Assembly: GCA_964023275.1 (NCBI GenBank)
Contig: OZ029914.1
Location: 17,382,049-17,446,048, forward strand
Direction: 5' to 3'
Length of the DNA stretch: 64,000 nt
Source of the DNA: Norana najaformis
Taxonomy: Eukaryota > Annelida > Clitellata > Crassiclitellata > Hormogastridae
The notes beneath the pieces were generated by a model. That model ran no database searches and was not told the DNA's origin. It saw only the letters and a program-made list of their open reading frames with translations. Positions 1-10,723 of the stretch are shown here, piece by piece; positions within the stretch are counted from its first letter, which is position 1; every line of letters starts with the position of its first letter. The position numbers and the translations under genes are program-made.

Positions 1-134
1 GTCTTATCTTTTTCCAGCTACCTGCAATTATGAGGTCAATTCATAAATTACTGTGTGATATAAATACCTGATTAATAATAATAAAATACAACACTGGCAT
101 AAACATAAGCACATATACGTAACATAAATACCAT

Positions 135-312
135 GAGCAAAGGGGTCACATAGTCTTGCAAAGGGGTCACATAGTCTTGCAAAGGGGTCACATAGTCTTG
201 CAAAGGGGTCACATAGTCTTGCAAAGGGGTCACATAGTCTTGCAAAGGGGTCACATAGTCTTGCAAAGGGGTCACATAGTCCTGCAAAGGGGTCGCATAG
301 TCCTGCCAACTT
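135..312. repeat. 21-bp minisatellite beside the DHX29 exon 9 donor
   Basis: About eight tandem copies of a 21-bp unit (consensus contains caaaggggtcacatagtctt) start only a few bases beyond the 5' splice site of the DHX29 exon ending at 315, on the intron side. The period is a multiple of three, so long but meaningless reading frames cross it on both strands. Confidence 0.9.
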
Positions 313-314
313 AC

Positions 315-3300
315 CTGTCCTCGACAGAGACTGTAGAGGGCCAGAGTGCTTGCCAAGTGCTCTGCCTCTTGTAGCTTTTCACAGGCAACTTCCGGACAAA
401 CAATCAGGTCCCCTTCTTTGGACTTCCTAGTCACCTTGCACCTAACAGTTCAGTGATTAGTAAACAGGCCAATTACTAAACAATTATACCATTCCATATA
501 CAACAAAGCATTTTCACTTTATATATTTTTTGCAGGTAAAGGCAACAGCAACTCACTTGTTTAAAAGCCCTCATAGAAACTCCTCAGAAGTGTGATACGA
601 AGGTTGTATGATCATTCGTCTAAGGCACCAAAACAACCATAGCAATCCAACAATGGGCCGTCGTTTAAACTTCCTACTTTTCAATGATACTCATTTAATA
701 ACACTAAAAGGAAAAGACTCAAGTGAAAAATAGGTGGTGGGTTATTCTACGGCTTGTCACCCATTGATATTTTTACCAATCAGGTTCAACAGTGCCTGCT
801 TTCTCTGCACCTGTCTCAGCTGAACAATTCAAGTCCTAAGTCTCAACTTATGATTTACTATTATCGGCTGATAACTAAGCATGTAAGTAGTCTTTATTTG
901 CATCTGACAAGTGCACATGCATCACAAGCCATAGAACGATTAAACAGATTATGACATAGGCACGTATAATTGACAGGCATGCACAACTAAATATAGCTAA
1001 CAATGCATTAGTTAAAAAACAAGTTTTAAACATATGTCAAGGCTAAGAAAATGAAGTCATTAACATTTTATATCTAAGGCTGTAGTTAAGGGACTAATCT
1101 TCTTCTTTTTCACTTTGACATTTCATCAGAATCAAAAATACAATTTCACCTAGATGAATTTGCAATTTAAAGACTGTGTCTGCGTATGACAGACCTTGAC
1201 TTCCAGAGTCCGCCTCCAATGTCCACTTTTTCAAATGTCATAGTGGACGACTGAGGAAGATGTTTTCGAACCCAGTCATTCAGGAACTGCTTTGGAGATT
1301 TTCCTGTCCACTGTTGACGAGTGTAAGCAAAAGACCTTCGAACGACTTCCTTTGTGGTGCTCACTAGACACAAGATTCACAGAAATTATCAACACCATTC
1401 ATCAGGTCACCACCAACAGAGGTTTGGTTATCTGTCATCAGTCGTTAGTGTATCATGTCTGTCAATGCCATTATCAAGACCTTGTTATCATCATCATCAC
1501 CATGACCACCACCATCAACACCACCATCATTATCTCCTTGGAAAACTTCTAAAGCAATTCAGTAAAATTAAGAGGCATCAATCCATAACATACCATTACC
1601 AACTGGGAGAATTTGTCAAGAGGAAGGGGTGAATCTTACCCACCACTGGTTCACATATGGAAGAATGTATTCCCTATACTCTTTCCACGCTATCCCCACT
1701 CTGGTCCATGCCCTCATTTGCACTAGGGTTGACTTTGGTAACACCATCTTTACTGGCCTATCACTAGCCAACACTGCTAAGCTGCAATCTGTGCTTAACT
1801 CTGCTGCTCGTCTCATTGGGGGCATTCCAAAATATGGCCACATCTTGTCTTGTATTCGTGACACTCTTCACTGGCTCCCCATCCAGCAGCACGTCCACTT
1901 TAAGATCCTCTCCCTCATGCGCAATTGTGTTCTTGGCTCTGCTCCTCTTTACCTCATTGACTTCTACACTTTGGTCTCCTCATTGCCAGGCCATAGCACC
2001 CTTCACTCGGCCACTCAGGATCTCCTGTTTGTCCCTCGAATGCGCACCGCTACTGCCCAGTCCAGAAGCTTTGCCTATGTTGGTCCCACTTGCTGGAATC
2101 ATCTCTCTTGAGAATTGCGACTTGAGCTCCTTTCTCTCCCCCTCTCAGTGTTCCATAGGCGCCTGAAGACTGTACTCTTTAACAGTGATTTTACTTCTAC
2201 GGGTCGGAAGCACCTCTGTTGAGTTTATCCTCTAAGAGGCGCTTTATAAATCTCAAATTACAATTACAATTCACTTCCACCCATAACAGAGGTCTTTTCC
2301 TCAGCTACAAATTACACACACATGACCATCATCAATGTGATTATGACCATAACTATATTCATCAATAACTTCTTGATGATCACTAAAGCAATTCACCTGT
2401 CTTTTGGGATTTCAAGGCATTTTCTTCAAACATATCCAGTGAAGAACAAAGCGTCTCCATCTCGTTTTCCTTCTTCTGCTTCTTCCTCTTGTCTCTGGCT
2501 GCTGTTGCTCCTGCTCTGCATTCAGGCAAAGACTCCTCCTCCGAGTCCGGAATAATAACGGCTGTATTAAACCCAGGCAACTTTTTGACTTCTTCGATTT
2601 CTAAAAACGCAAAATCATCTTACGAATTCGTGTTCATATTTTGACCACTAAGACTTCCTCAAACTTAGCAAAACTGCAAACTGACTTATGCTATGCAGAC
2701 ACAAAAATAGTAGCTGTACTGTTAAAGTGACTCTGAATGTAAACTGTCATCAGTCACAAATTAAATGTTTATTCTTTTAATTTCCAGTATTTCTCAACCT
2801 TACATCACTCGATACAATACACTACAAGATGGCTTTGAAAGGATTTTTTCATACATTTGACATGTAGCCGACATGGAATATGCATTAAAGAATATAAATG
2901 TCGTTAAACTAAGAACAAACTGGACAATGTGGACATATTGCTTAAATTGTAACATCATATAGCATGTTACAAACTGCTATCTTATGACGACACTATGTAT
3001 ATAAATCAGCTACATTGCATTATCATGCAAATTCTAGCCATGAACCTCTACAAAAATGTTGTTTGATAGTTAGATTGCTGAATATTGTTGTCCTAGTGCC
3101 TCAGCCCCACAACTCAGTCCTCTTAGCAAAACTGTTGAGAAATCAACCCCACGACCAAGCCCATGAGCACAACTGTTTGATATATCAATCCCAAGACTAT
3201 GCCCCTGAACAAAACTGTTGACAGATCAATCCCACAACTAAGCCCCTAAGCAAAACTGTTTATAGATGAATGTAACAAACAAACTCTTCACCTTACTTCA

Positions 3301-6300
3301 CCTTACCTTGGTTTCAGAAAACTTCTTAAATTTGATGAAAAACTACCTGACACAATTTTTTTAATTTGTTTACTGAAGTCCTTTGTGGCAGCACTGTTAT
3401 CATTCGTCTCCTTTGCCTCCTTTGCTTCCACTTTCAAGTCGAGCATTTTGGCTGTCAATTCCAGATAACGTTCATTCTAGAAAAATCATTTTCACATTAA
3501 ATTGAAGGCACAGTAAAGCACAAAAGAATAAAACAATTGCAAACCTCATAAAATATACTCAAACACATATACATATAAACATGTGCACACATACATCAGA
3601 ATCGTAATCGTTATCACATATTTACATAGCACCTCTTTGATAAAAGTTCTAAGAGGTTCACCGACCACGATAACACAAGAACACAATAAAATATCAAACA
3701 GATTGGCCTTCAGTCATTGGTAAAATAGAGACAGAATAAGGAAAAGAAGCTCTGGTACTCAAATACTGAATAGCATTATATCAAGCCATCTAAATTACCG
3801 GATCAAACTTCTTCTCAGCCTGAACAGCTTCTTCCTCCTCCTCCTCGTTGCTTGAGGTCTCCTCTTCATATCGTGACAGAATCCACTCCTTCATACTAGT
3901 TGTCTAGGATCAGAGATAAAAGATATTTCATTCATCGTAAAGAGATCTTCAATTTCTAAGCCATTTACACTTATGTCTACAATAGGTAGCGGTGCAATGT
4001 AAATTTAGGAAAGAAAGATCTCTTAATTATTTTGGATAAGCCACATGGTCTATATACTCAATATATAAGCTAAAATATGTCATTAGCGGCAGCCTGGTGC
4101 TGTTGATATGTTACTAGAGGGCATAGTAAAGTTAACCAATGCTGAGCCCAGTTGGTAAAAGGAAGGGTGACTGTCTGGAATAGCAGGCCTCCCAGAGCCC
4201 ATTCAACTCTTGATCGTATCATCAAGAGTACCATAGTAAGTTGGGATGTTATATATATGTTATAAGTATGCATCTGGAAATTTATATAGCACTGTCTAAG
4301 AACTTTATGAAGGCCCTCGTTCAACTACAGTTACATGAGTTCTGAAGTAGGATTGATATAGTCTTTTGTACCTCAGGCAAAAAGAACCTTTGACCTCAGG
4401 ACCATTACATTACTTGCTCTGAGGCATGTAAATAACCACAACAAATTTACCTTTTCAACTTTGTGCATATTAGTATTACATTTATTACAAAATATTATGT
4501 ATTATATGATATAATACAAGTAAAAATTCATAATAACTCTTTACAACAGTTCAGAATACACTTATAATTAAATATTACAATATTAATCAAAATAATTAAT
4601 TGACTATTTAAATACTTATTAAATAATATTTATATAATAATAATTAACTAATTGCTTATTTTCTAAACATTTTTGCTGCAATCAAGAGAATGTCTCACAT
4701 GCACCTTTACCTTGCAAATCAACTTTTACATTATAGCATTTACACAGAGCCCCTCTCTTCAGCTGCTGTTTATAATATTTTATTTTATGTTTACATTCTT
4801 TTACGGGGTAAAGACAAAGTGATGAGAACCTGCACATCCTTTTTCAAAATTTCTGTTGCAGGTTTTGATAAGTCCGTTGAAGAAATGTCGTTTGTTGAGT
4901 TTGTTTTTGAGTCCGAGGTCGATGGAAGGCGTTGTTTTGGTCGCAGTTTGAGCTCCTCATTGTGCAAGGCTTGCGAGAATCCCTCAGGCAAATCGTCTTC
5001 AAAATAACAGAACAACAAGCAACTTATAGCTAAATAATGTTTGGGATCCATGTAATACAAGAAGTTTCTCTGTAATTAAAATGAGTTTAATAAAAGCTTG
5101 CAAATTGTAGAGAAGCCTAAAATACCTTTTCACTTGGCTTTAGATAACATTTACTTTACAACAGTCAACACATTATATATTCTGCCAACTATTTTGGAGA
5201 ACCATCGAGAAAATTACTGAAACATTTTACTCTGTAGTCACTTTAAACATTGAAACCTCTGAGTGGTCCATCTTCACATATATATAGATTGCGAGAGCTC
5301 CAAACTTTACCATTTTTAGTATTAAGACAGAGCCAATCAAGGCAATCCATGAGATCTTGCCCATATGGAACGGTGTTCAACATCGCATCCTCTATCTGTT
5401 TGTGTTTAAAACCAACGTCAACCAGTGACTGGTACATGTCCTATGGCAAAAAATAAGAACACAAAAGTTATTCACATAACACTGGAGTTTAACTTTCTGA
5501 GACTGGATAGCCAGATGGAGAGAGCCTACAGATATACTGCATTTCTAATGCTTCAGTTCCACCTCTATAATAATCTAATCTAAGCAAGACTTCTAAAGTG
5601 CCATTATCACAGCATATAAGGCACGCTAATCAATGGTCCCACTTATATACAAGTAATAACAGTGTTTTGAGTCAGCAGTTGTAAAGCCAATGTTAACAAA
5701 TGCATGGTCAGTAGTAGTAGTTCCAATGTTTAACGACATCTTATGCCATCAAAGGCCATTGATGTTGCCCTCCTCCTTTATCCAGGTTTGGGAGTGGCAC
5801 TACCCGAATACGATACTGGTGGAATTAAATGCATGTTAACATTGAAGCTTAAACATTTAAAGTTTTACACTGCAGTTCTAAAGAGACACTCAGTTGTGTC
5901 TCTGCTTAGTGCTTCAAAGTTACTGGAAATGACAACAACAACCTCTGCATTCAGGATTCAAACCCTGTCATGTGATGATTTGCCCTTCAATCAAATATCT
6001 CACAACTTCAGGACCTTAATTTTCAGAATTACTGTTGAATTGTGTTGAACAATGCATGTTAAATGTTCAAAACAGTGGCTTATTTTGTCTTTTACATATA
6101 TCTGGTCTCCAAGGGAACTCTTACAGTATCTTTGGGTCATATGTATGATTATTATAATCAATAAAGTTCAAGAAACTTTGGGATGCATAATTTCTAAGAA
6201 TAACATTGCAAGCATTTGCTTAACAATTAATTAAACAGCATTCAAAATGCACTGACAGCACTGTGAGCATTACTTGTGTCAAAACAAGGGTCCAATAGGA

Positions 6301-9300
6301 AAGGCTTGCAATTAGTTCATTCACAGTTAAACCAAGTCACCTGTAAGGTGACGTCTAGCCAGGTTTGTGTCCTTGTGCATGTGCTTCAGCCAAAAATTCC
6401 TTCCACTGCTGACGATGAGACTAGTTACCTTATCTTGATTTATCTAACCTTGAATTATGTTGTATTCCTTGCCACACCTATTCAGTGCAAAGAAACTGCA
6501 CAAATTAGATCACAAATCACATACATCGTCATCAGTTCCTGACACCAGCCACTTCACAGTGATGGTGCTAAAAATGATCTCCATTCTTTTTGGTAATTTG
6601 TCACATAACAGTGCTTAATTCATGTTTAGTTCAAGCCTTGTTATGTGTAAAGAACTCAATGCTAAAAGTAAATGCTAAGGGAGGATGTGAACAAGATGTT
6701 ACAGGATTATAGCAGCTTGCAAAAATGGAAAGAATTGTCTGGAGTATTATGTGATCCTAGGATTCAACACAAAGGAAAAGTATATGAGACAAAGATAAGA
6801 CCAGTAATGATTTGCAGAGGTGAGGCCTGGAAACTGAGGAGGAAACTCTTGGAGAGAACTGATACGAGAATGCTGAGATGGGTACTTGAAGTGTCACTGA
6901 AAGACAGGAAGAGCAACGAATATATGAGACAAATCACAGGGTACCGTGCATAGCCAAGATAGTGCGGGACGCTAGACTGAAATGGTATGGTCATGTGGAG
7001 CATGCTGAAGAAGAAAGCCACATAAAAAGAATTATGAAGGCAGAAATTCATGGATGCTGCAGTTGGGAAGACAGAGGAAGAGATAGAGGGACATGATCCA
7101 ACAGGACCTCAAATACTCAAATTAAAGGAAGAGGACACTGGAAACAGAAACAAGTGGAGAGAAAGGATCTCTATAGCTGACCCCTCCCCTGGAGGGATTA
7201 ATTCCAGCTAGAAGGCAAGAGTTCAAGTCTTGTTATGTCTTTGTTTATCACAAAAAGGTGCTATGTCAAGTGTTTAAATAACTAAGTAACAAATACTGTG
7301 AGCTTCTTGGCAGTCAGTCTTTGCGAAGCAGATCCTCGGAACTCTTTCTTCTCCTTGCGGATGAGATCCAACATTGCCGACTCCAGCCGTGCATCAATCT
7401 GTACCTTGACCGCTTCATCTTTAGCCCCAACCACATCCTGTGATTTGTCCGCACCAAATGTGTAACTCTTCTGCTCTGCAATTATATACCCATTTAACTT
7501 AACCATACATACATACTGCACTCTTATCATAGGAATGTTGCAGTAAATTACTAGTGTTAAAAAGATATGTACACCTTACAATGTGTAAATTTACGTAATT
7601 TACTAAGTGCAAATTTTTGTAAGTTTACAACAAGTGTAATTCTATGTAAGTTTACAAAAAAGCTTAACAACGATGCTCACATTCGCTATCATATTTCTCT
7701 ATCAGGTGTAATCACTAAGTTCAAAAGTAGCTTCCCTAATGGGCTCCATAACATGCAGCTGCATAAATCTAGTATTAATAAAATCTAAGAAATTCCATCT
7801 TTTTCTTTGTTCCATTTTCACAATCAATCTGGTAGTTGAAGTCTCCCATAACCAAGGACATATCCCCTGTTAGCCATTTCATACAGGCTCATCGGTGCCC
7901 CATCACTTGCAATTTCTGCTTCGGCCTTTCACTTAAGACTGAAACCATACCTCTTTCACAGATCCTATCCTGACCCCTTCTATCTCTCTCTCCTCTCCAA
8001 CCCCAACACCACCACCCGTAGCTGCCATGCTGTCTCTCCGTCTGACTTTTGGATCTTGACCTGGAACCGAACCTTTTGCCTATCGATTTTGTTTTGACTG
8101 AGCGCCTGTGAATAAGCTGGTTCCCGCGGCGTGGCTCTCGTTGGGCGCTGTAGAAATCTCGGGATTATGATTACAATTTCTGGTAGTTTACATAACCCCT
8201 AATCAGCTTCTTTGGTGGCATCTGGCACTCTGTAACAAACTCCCACCAGCACTTTAGACCTGTTTAATTACATTTCACACCAGATGCTTTCTTTGAAGGC
8301 CTCATTCCTAATAGCAGATCTCTCTACTGCTAAAATATTGTTTTGAATATACAGCAAAATCCATCCAACCCCATGACTAACAATTTTCTGGTCAGCTCAA
8401 TCCCTTCTAAATAACCTACAACTATCTAAAGCCAGTTCACTGTCTGTGATCTCTGCATTTGCCCAAGGTTCTGCAATTCTAATTATGTCAGGATTCTCAT
8501 TAGCTGCATATAATTCCAATTCTGCTCTCTTTGTACTACTACTATATTTCTCATATTTGCAAACATACAATTTAGCATTTTACCGCCTTCAGTTTCCTTA
8601 CACCTCCTGTCAGCTCTACTGTAAGCTTCTTTTTCTCATTTTTGATCTTGAATTCTGTGACAGTCAGTGAGTCTGTTTAATGTACTAACTGTCTTTTCCC
8701 CAAGTCTAAAGTCTTTCTCATCATGAAGATTTGTCTCAACACCATGTCCACATCTCAAGCATTACGATGTAAACCATCTCTCCCCAAGTAACTGCCCTCC
8801 ACAGGTTAAAGTCAAGCACCCAGTATGTAATATCTTCTTTCATACACATCTTCTTCAGCCTTGTGTTGATCTTGACTCATAATTTCTAAGGCTTCACTGT
8901 TCTCCTGCCCTGCCAAAATTCCCATTACCACAACTTCCCTTATCTGACCTCCTTCATCCCATGTGTCATGCCTTCGTATCTGGTCGTAATGTATTCCACT
9001 TCATCCACTTGAAGGTCATTTGTTTCAACTTGCACAGACAGTTCTTGTATCGTCCAGTTTGCCTTTCTTAATTTCCAGCATCAATTGCTCAATTCGTGCT
9101 CCTGGCTTGCAGATGGTATTGAACCCTGCACACACTGAATCTGCAAATTCTATCCAACATGCCTGACCAGGGAATCTCCAACCAACACCACCTTCTCCTT
9201 CCTTCGCTTGGAGACATGTTTGGCTGCTTTCTGCTGCTTCAGCTGTTCTTCCCTTTTGTTCCTGCACCGTATCTTCATGTTCGTTTTTATTTGTTCCTTT

Positions 9301-10014
9301 CTCCACTGGATCCTCAGCATTCATCTGGTTGACAATTTCTTCTAAAGCATTAAGGTATTTCATCACAGCGTCTAAACTTTTTCTGTCTGTCTCCGAGCGT
9401 TTATTTTTTCTTCCTCTAAACTTTTCTCTACGCAGCACACTCTATTGTCTAAGCAGCACACACTGGCTGAACGTATAGGTGGGCCCTTCCTTGAAACTGT
9501 CTTTGGTGCTATGCGTGCCAAAGCCAGTGCACACAAAAAGATTGCTCTTACAGACAATGTTTTATTATACTTAATGATGAACATAATTTTCTATTATATT
9601 TACTGATGAACCTGTTGGTGATGTGCTCTAACAGCATTTCGGCTGGCGAGGAACGTCTTCCAGTGGTACTTAGAAGGCGATATAAAAATATTACCTTTAT
9701 GCATGCATGCATGTCTGCATGTCGATTTGTGCATGGGTATCTGCGCGTTATGCATCTGAACACATGCATTGTGAATACATGAATTCATTCAGATTATGGT
9801 TAAACATTTATTGCTGGAAGGTTTACTTCCCTTATTTACAAAGTCGTAAGCATCGTTTCCCCGAAAATAGAATTATGAATCTACGCTGTTGTGAACACGG
9901 CACCGAAAATGAGCGATATTAAAGAAAGTCAATAAAACAACCTTTAGCTTCTTTTGCAGGTGTTTTAACGTCAGCGTTGGACTTAACAGCTTGTTTTTCT
10001 TTCTTCTTCCCCAT
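315..10014 (-). CDS. DHX29: DHX29, ATP-dependent RNA helicase, N-terminal part (nine exons, continues off the left edge)
   Basis: DHX29 is a DEAH-box helicase that binds the 40S ribosomal subunit and helps scanning on structured 5' leaders. Exons in order on the minus strand are 10014-9942, 7475-7297, 5440-5311, 4996-4830, 3903-3799, 3476-3347, 2600-2397, 1363-1195 and 441-315. Reading phase is kept across all eight junctions, giving 428 residues. Matches recalled from human DHX29 are RLTAKKL, QIEDAMLNT, LDWLCLN, DDLPEGFSQ, MKEWIL, KKFDPNERYL, WTGKSPKQFLNDWVRK and LIVCPEV...LASTLALYSL. The start is a Lys-rich MGKKKEKQ, like other family members. The exon 4 donor (CAG|gttctc) is weak but phase demands it. 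The DEAH helicase core, winged-helix and OB-fold parts are outside the window. The gene looks intact here. Confidence 0.92.
1629..2272 (+). mobile_element. CR1/L2-type LINE, 3' end of ORF2 plus 3' UTR (family B)
   Basis: Located in DHX29 intron 7, antisense to the gene. The frame gives the usual C-terminal LINE reverse-transcriptase signature: LVHALICTRVDFGN, a QSVLNSAARLI block, a DTLHWLPIQ block, then a CWNHL block. It ends in a short UTR with GGCGCTTTATAAATCTC followed by attacaattacaatt. It is 5'-truncated and non-functional. Copies of the same end lie at 43665-43800 and 44275-44640. Confidence 0.8.
3600..3720 (-). repeat. Possible LINE 3'-end fragment
   Basis: In DHX29 intron 5. The complement reads as the GTGCTATGTAAATATG-type end seen on several LINE tails in the window, preceded by an attacgattct-type tail. 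Only the terminal part is recognisable. Confidence 0.35.
4240..4330 (-). repeat. Possible LINE/SINE 3'-end fragment
   Basis: In DHX29 intron 4. The complement contains AGTGCTATATAAATTTCC, matching the shared 3'-terminal motif of other retroelement ends here. Nothing coding remains. Confidence 0.35.
5722..5812 (+). repeat. Dispersed repeat, copy 1
   Basis: About 90 bp (…gtttaacgacatcttatgcc…caaaggcc…ttgccctcctcctttatcc…) recurs in inverse orientation at 44872-44963 with only scattered differences. It carries no ORF of note and its class is unknown. It sits in DHX29 intron 2. Confidence 0.7.
6672..7110 (+). mobile_element. RTE-like LINE, C-terminal ORF2 fragment
   Basis: In DHX29 intron 2, antisense. 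Two frames together read like the C-terminal part of endonuclease-reverse transcriptase ORFs: KWKELSGVLCD, GKVYETKIRPVM, RTDTRMLRWVL, then after a frame change LKWYGHVEHAEEE. It is broken by a stop near 6951 and a frameshift. It is related in style to, but not the same copy as, 42630-43439. Confidence 0.75.
7780..9470 (-). mobile_element. CR1-type LINE fragment (ORF1 end to APE endonuclease), interrupted
   Basis: Lies in DHX29 intron 1 in the same orientation as the gene. Reverse-strand frames show a CR1-style ORF1 tail (VCAGFNTICKPGARIEQLM), then endonuclease blocks NPDIIRIAEPWANAEIT, LVGVCYRVPDATKEAD and SLVMGDFNYQ. Stops and shifts make it dead. A separate L2-like LINE end is inserted at 7919-8173, between the VGVCYR and MGDFN blocks. 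Confidence 0.75.
7919..8173 (+). mobile_element. L2-like LINE 3' UTR (family A), nested insertion with target-site duplication
   Basis: A 255-bp 5'-truncated copy of family A: tttcacttaagactg…ctttcacagatcctatcctg…gactgagcgcctgtgaataagc…GGCGCTGTAGAAATCTCGG with a gattatgatta tail. It is flanked by a direct repeat CAATTTCTG at 7910-7918 and 8174-8182, the expected target-site duplication. Confidence 0.85.
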
Positions 10015-10723
10015 TCAGAATGTAAATTATGATTATATTTTAATAATTTTAATTCAATAATTTCATTGGCAGCCTCAGCTAAAATAGTTTCTTATATACT
10101 TTGTATGGCGCAAAAACCCTCTACTACGTTTAGGCGAAAACGAAAGCAAATCCTACGCCATTTTATAATTAATTTCATAATGTAAACTGAACGAAATGGT
10201 AATGGTAACAATAACGATAATTATAACTGTAATGATTGCTCATTCAAGGTACAGCGCTGCGTCAAGTTAGAAGGGTTGATTGATCCGCATGAGCAAGATT
10301 CGGTTGCCAAGAGACCATGGCAGAAAGGAAAGGAGACAAAGGAGATGCTAAGGTGGGTAGTGTTTTAGGTTGACAGAAATGGGAATGCGACTTATTGGGT
10401 GGATCAGGGTAAGCGTTCTTGACCAGGCAGAGATTTAGTTTTGAATAGAACGCCTGAGAAATAATATATATCGGGTTTGAGACAAATGATGCTGGGTGAA
10501 CGACAGAAGGGGTGGAGGAACAAAGAATTTGCAAAATCTAGGCATGTGGGAGAGCGCTCCAGAGGCGAAATGCAATGTGGCATATGGATCAGTTAGATAA
10601 TGAAATAGCTATTCGCAGATAAAGACCTATTGTGGCCTCCAATATGTTACTAAACGTAAAAGTATTACTGTCTCATTTTTATTACCCTTATGTTTATTAT
10701 CGTTTCTTTTGTTACTGTTATAT
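10015..10723. other. Upstream region of DHX29, no gene seen
   Basis: About 700 bp between the DHX29 start codon and the transposon. It must contain the DHX29 5' UTR/promoter or an upstream intron. I see no clear TATA box, repeat or coding frame. Confidence 0.5.

Noticed and set aside
135..312. CRISPR-like direct repeats
   Set aside because: The units are contiguous with no spacers and lie in a eukaryotic intron; this is a minisatellite.
1292..1632. Plus-strand His-rich frames
   Set aside because: They are antisense to DHX29 exon 8 and run into a (CAT)n tract.
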